Positions 5,570 to 5,570 of a stretch of 5,570 bases of DNA are shown piece after piece. The DNA is taken from the NCBI GenBank assembly GCA_018894775.1, contig JAHIPG010000316.1, positions 1 through 5,570 on the forward strand. The letters are read 5' to 3'. The notes under the pieces are model-generated. The model did not search any database. It had not been told where the DNA came from and saw nothing but the letters and a program-made list of their open reading frames with translations. The position numbers and the translations under genes were made by a program. The DNA is from Nanobdellota archaeon. Lineage in GTDB: Archaea; Nanobdellota; Nanobdellia; SCGC-AAA011-G17; VGLX01. Each line of letters opens with the position of its first letter. Within the stretch, counting starts at the first letter, position 1.

Positions 5570-5570
5570 A

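Overview
This A+T-rich window looks archaeal, probably from a DPANN-type genome such as a Woesearchaeota or Pacearchaeota relative. The evidence is TATA boxes of the TTTATATA type about 40 bases upstream of starts, strong GGAGG-type ribosome binding sites, a pyruvoyl-dependent arginine decarboxylase, CxxC zinc ribbons on membrane proteins, and a secreted protein built from CGNG cysteine-rich repeats. The lineage is an inference from gene style, not from a phylogenetic marker.

Layout. Bases 2-562 (+) hold the C-terminal 186 residues of an endonuclease III-related (HhH-GPD, Fe-S) DNA glycosylase, cut by the window edge. Everything else is on the minus strand. Reading in the direction of transcription from the right edge: the last 28 residues of a DDE (integrase-core) transposase (5569-5483); a short stretch with three imperfect 14-base repeats that is probably the end of that insertion sequence; a pyruvoyl-dependent arginine decarboxylase with an unusual N-terminal coiled coil (5371-4655); a two-gene unit with its own TATA box, made of a large cysteine-rich membrane-anchored protein (4593-2674) joined by an ATGA overlap to a three-helix membrane protein (2677-1865); a separately promoted, signal-peptide-bearing, C-terminally anchored surface protein (1776-823) closed by a hairpin/T-tract terminator; and a small basic, hydrophobic, proline-tailed ORF (794-564) whose stop lies one base from the stop of the glycosylase gene.

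How the genes work together. The decarboxylase would turn arginine into agmatine for polyamine synthesis and has no obvious link to its neighbours. The best candidate for an undescribed system is the two-gene membrane unit. One protein has a large disulfide-type ectodomain, one transmembrane helix and a cytoplasmic tail ending in a zinc ribbon. The next begins with a zinc ribbon of identical spacing, then three membrane helices and an outside domain. The predicted topologies put both zinc ribbons in the cytoplasm, and on the DNA they are only 26 bases apart. The next gene also encodes an exported, anchored protein, so roughly 800-4600 forms a cell-surface cluster. No stretch longer than 300 bases lacks a gene. 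No rRNA, tRNA or CRISPR array was recognised.
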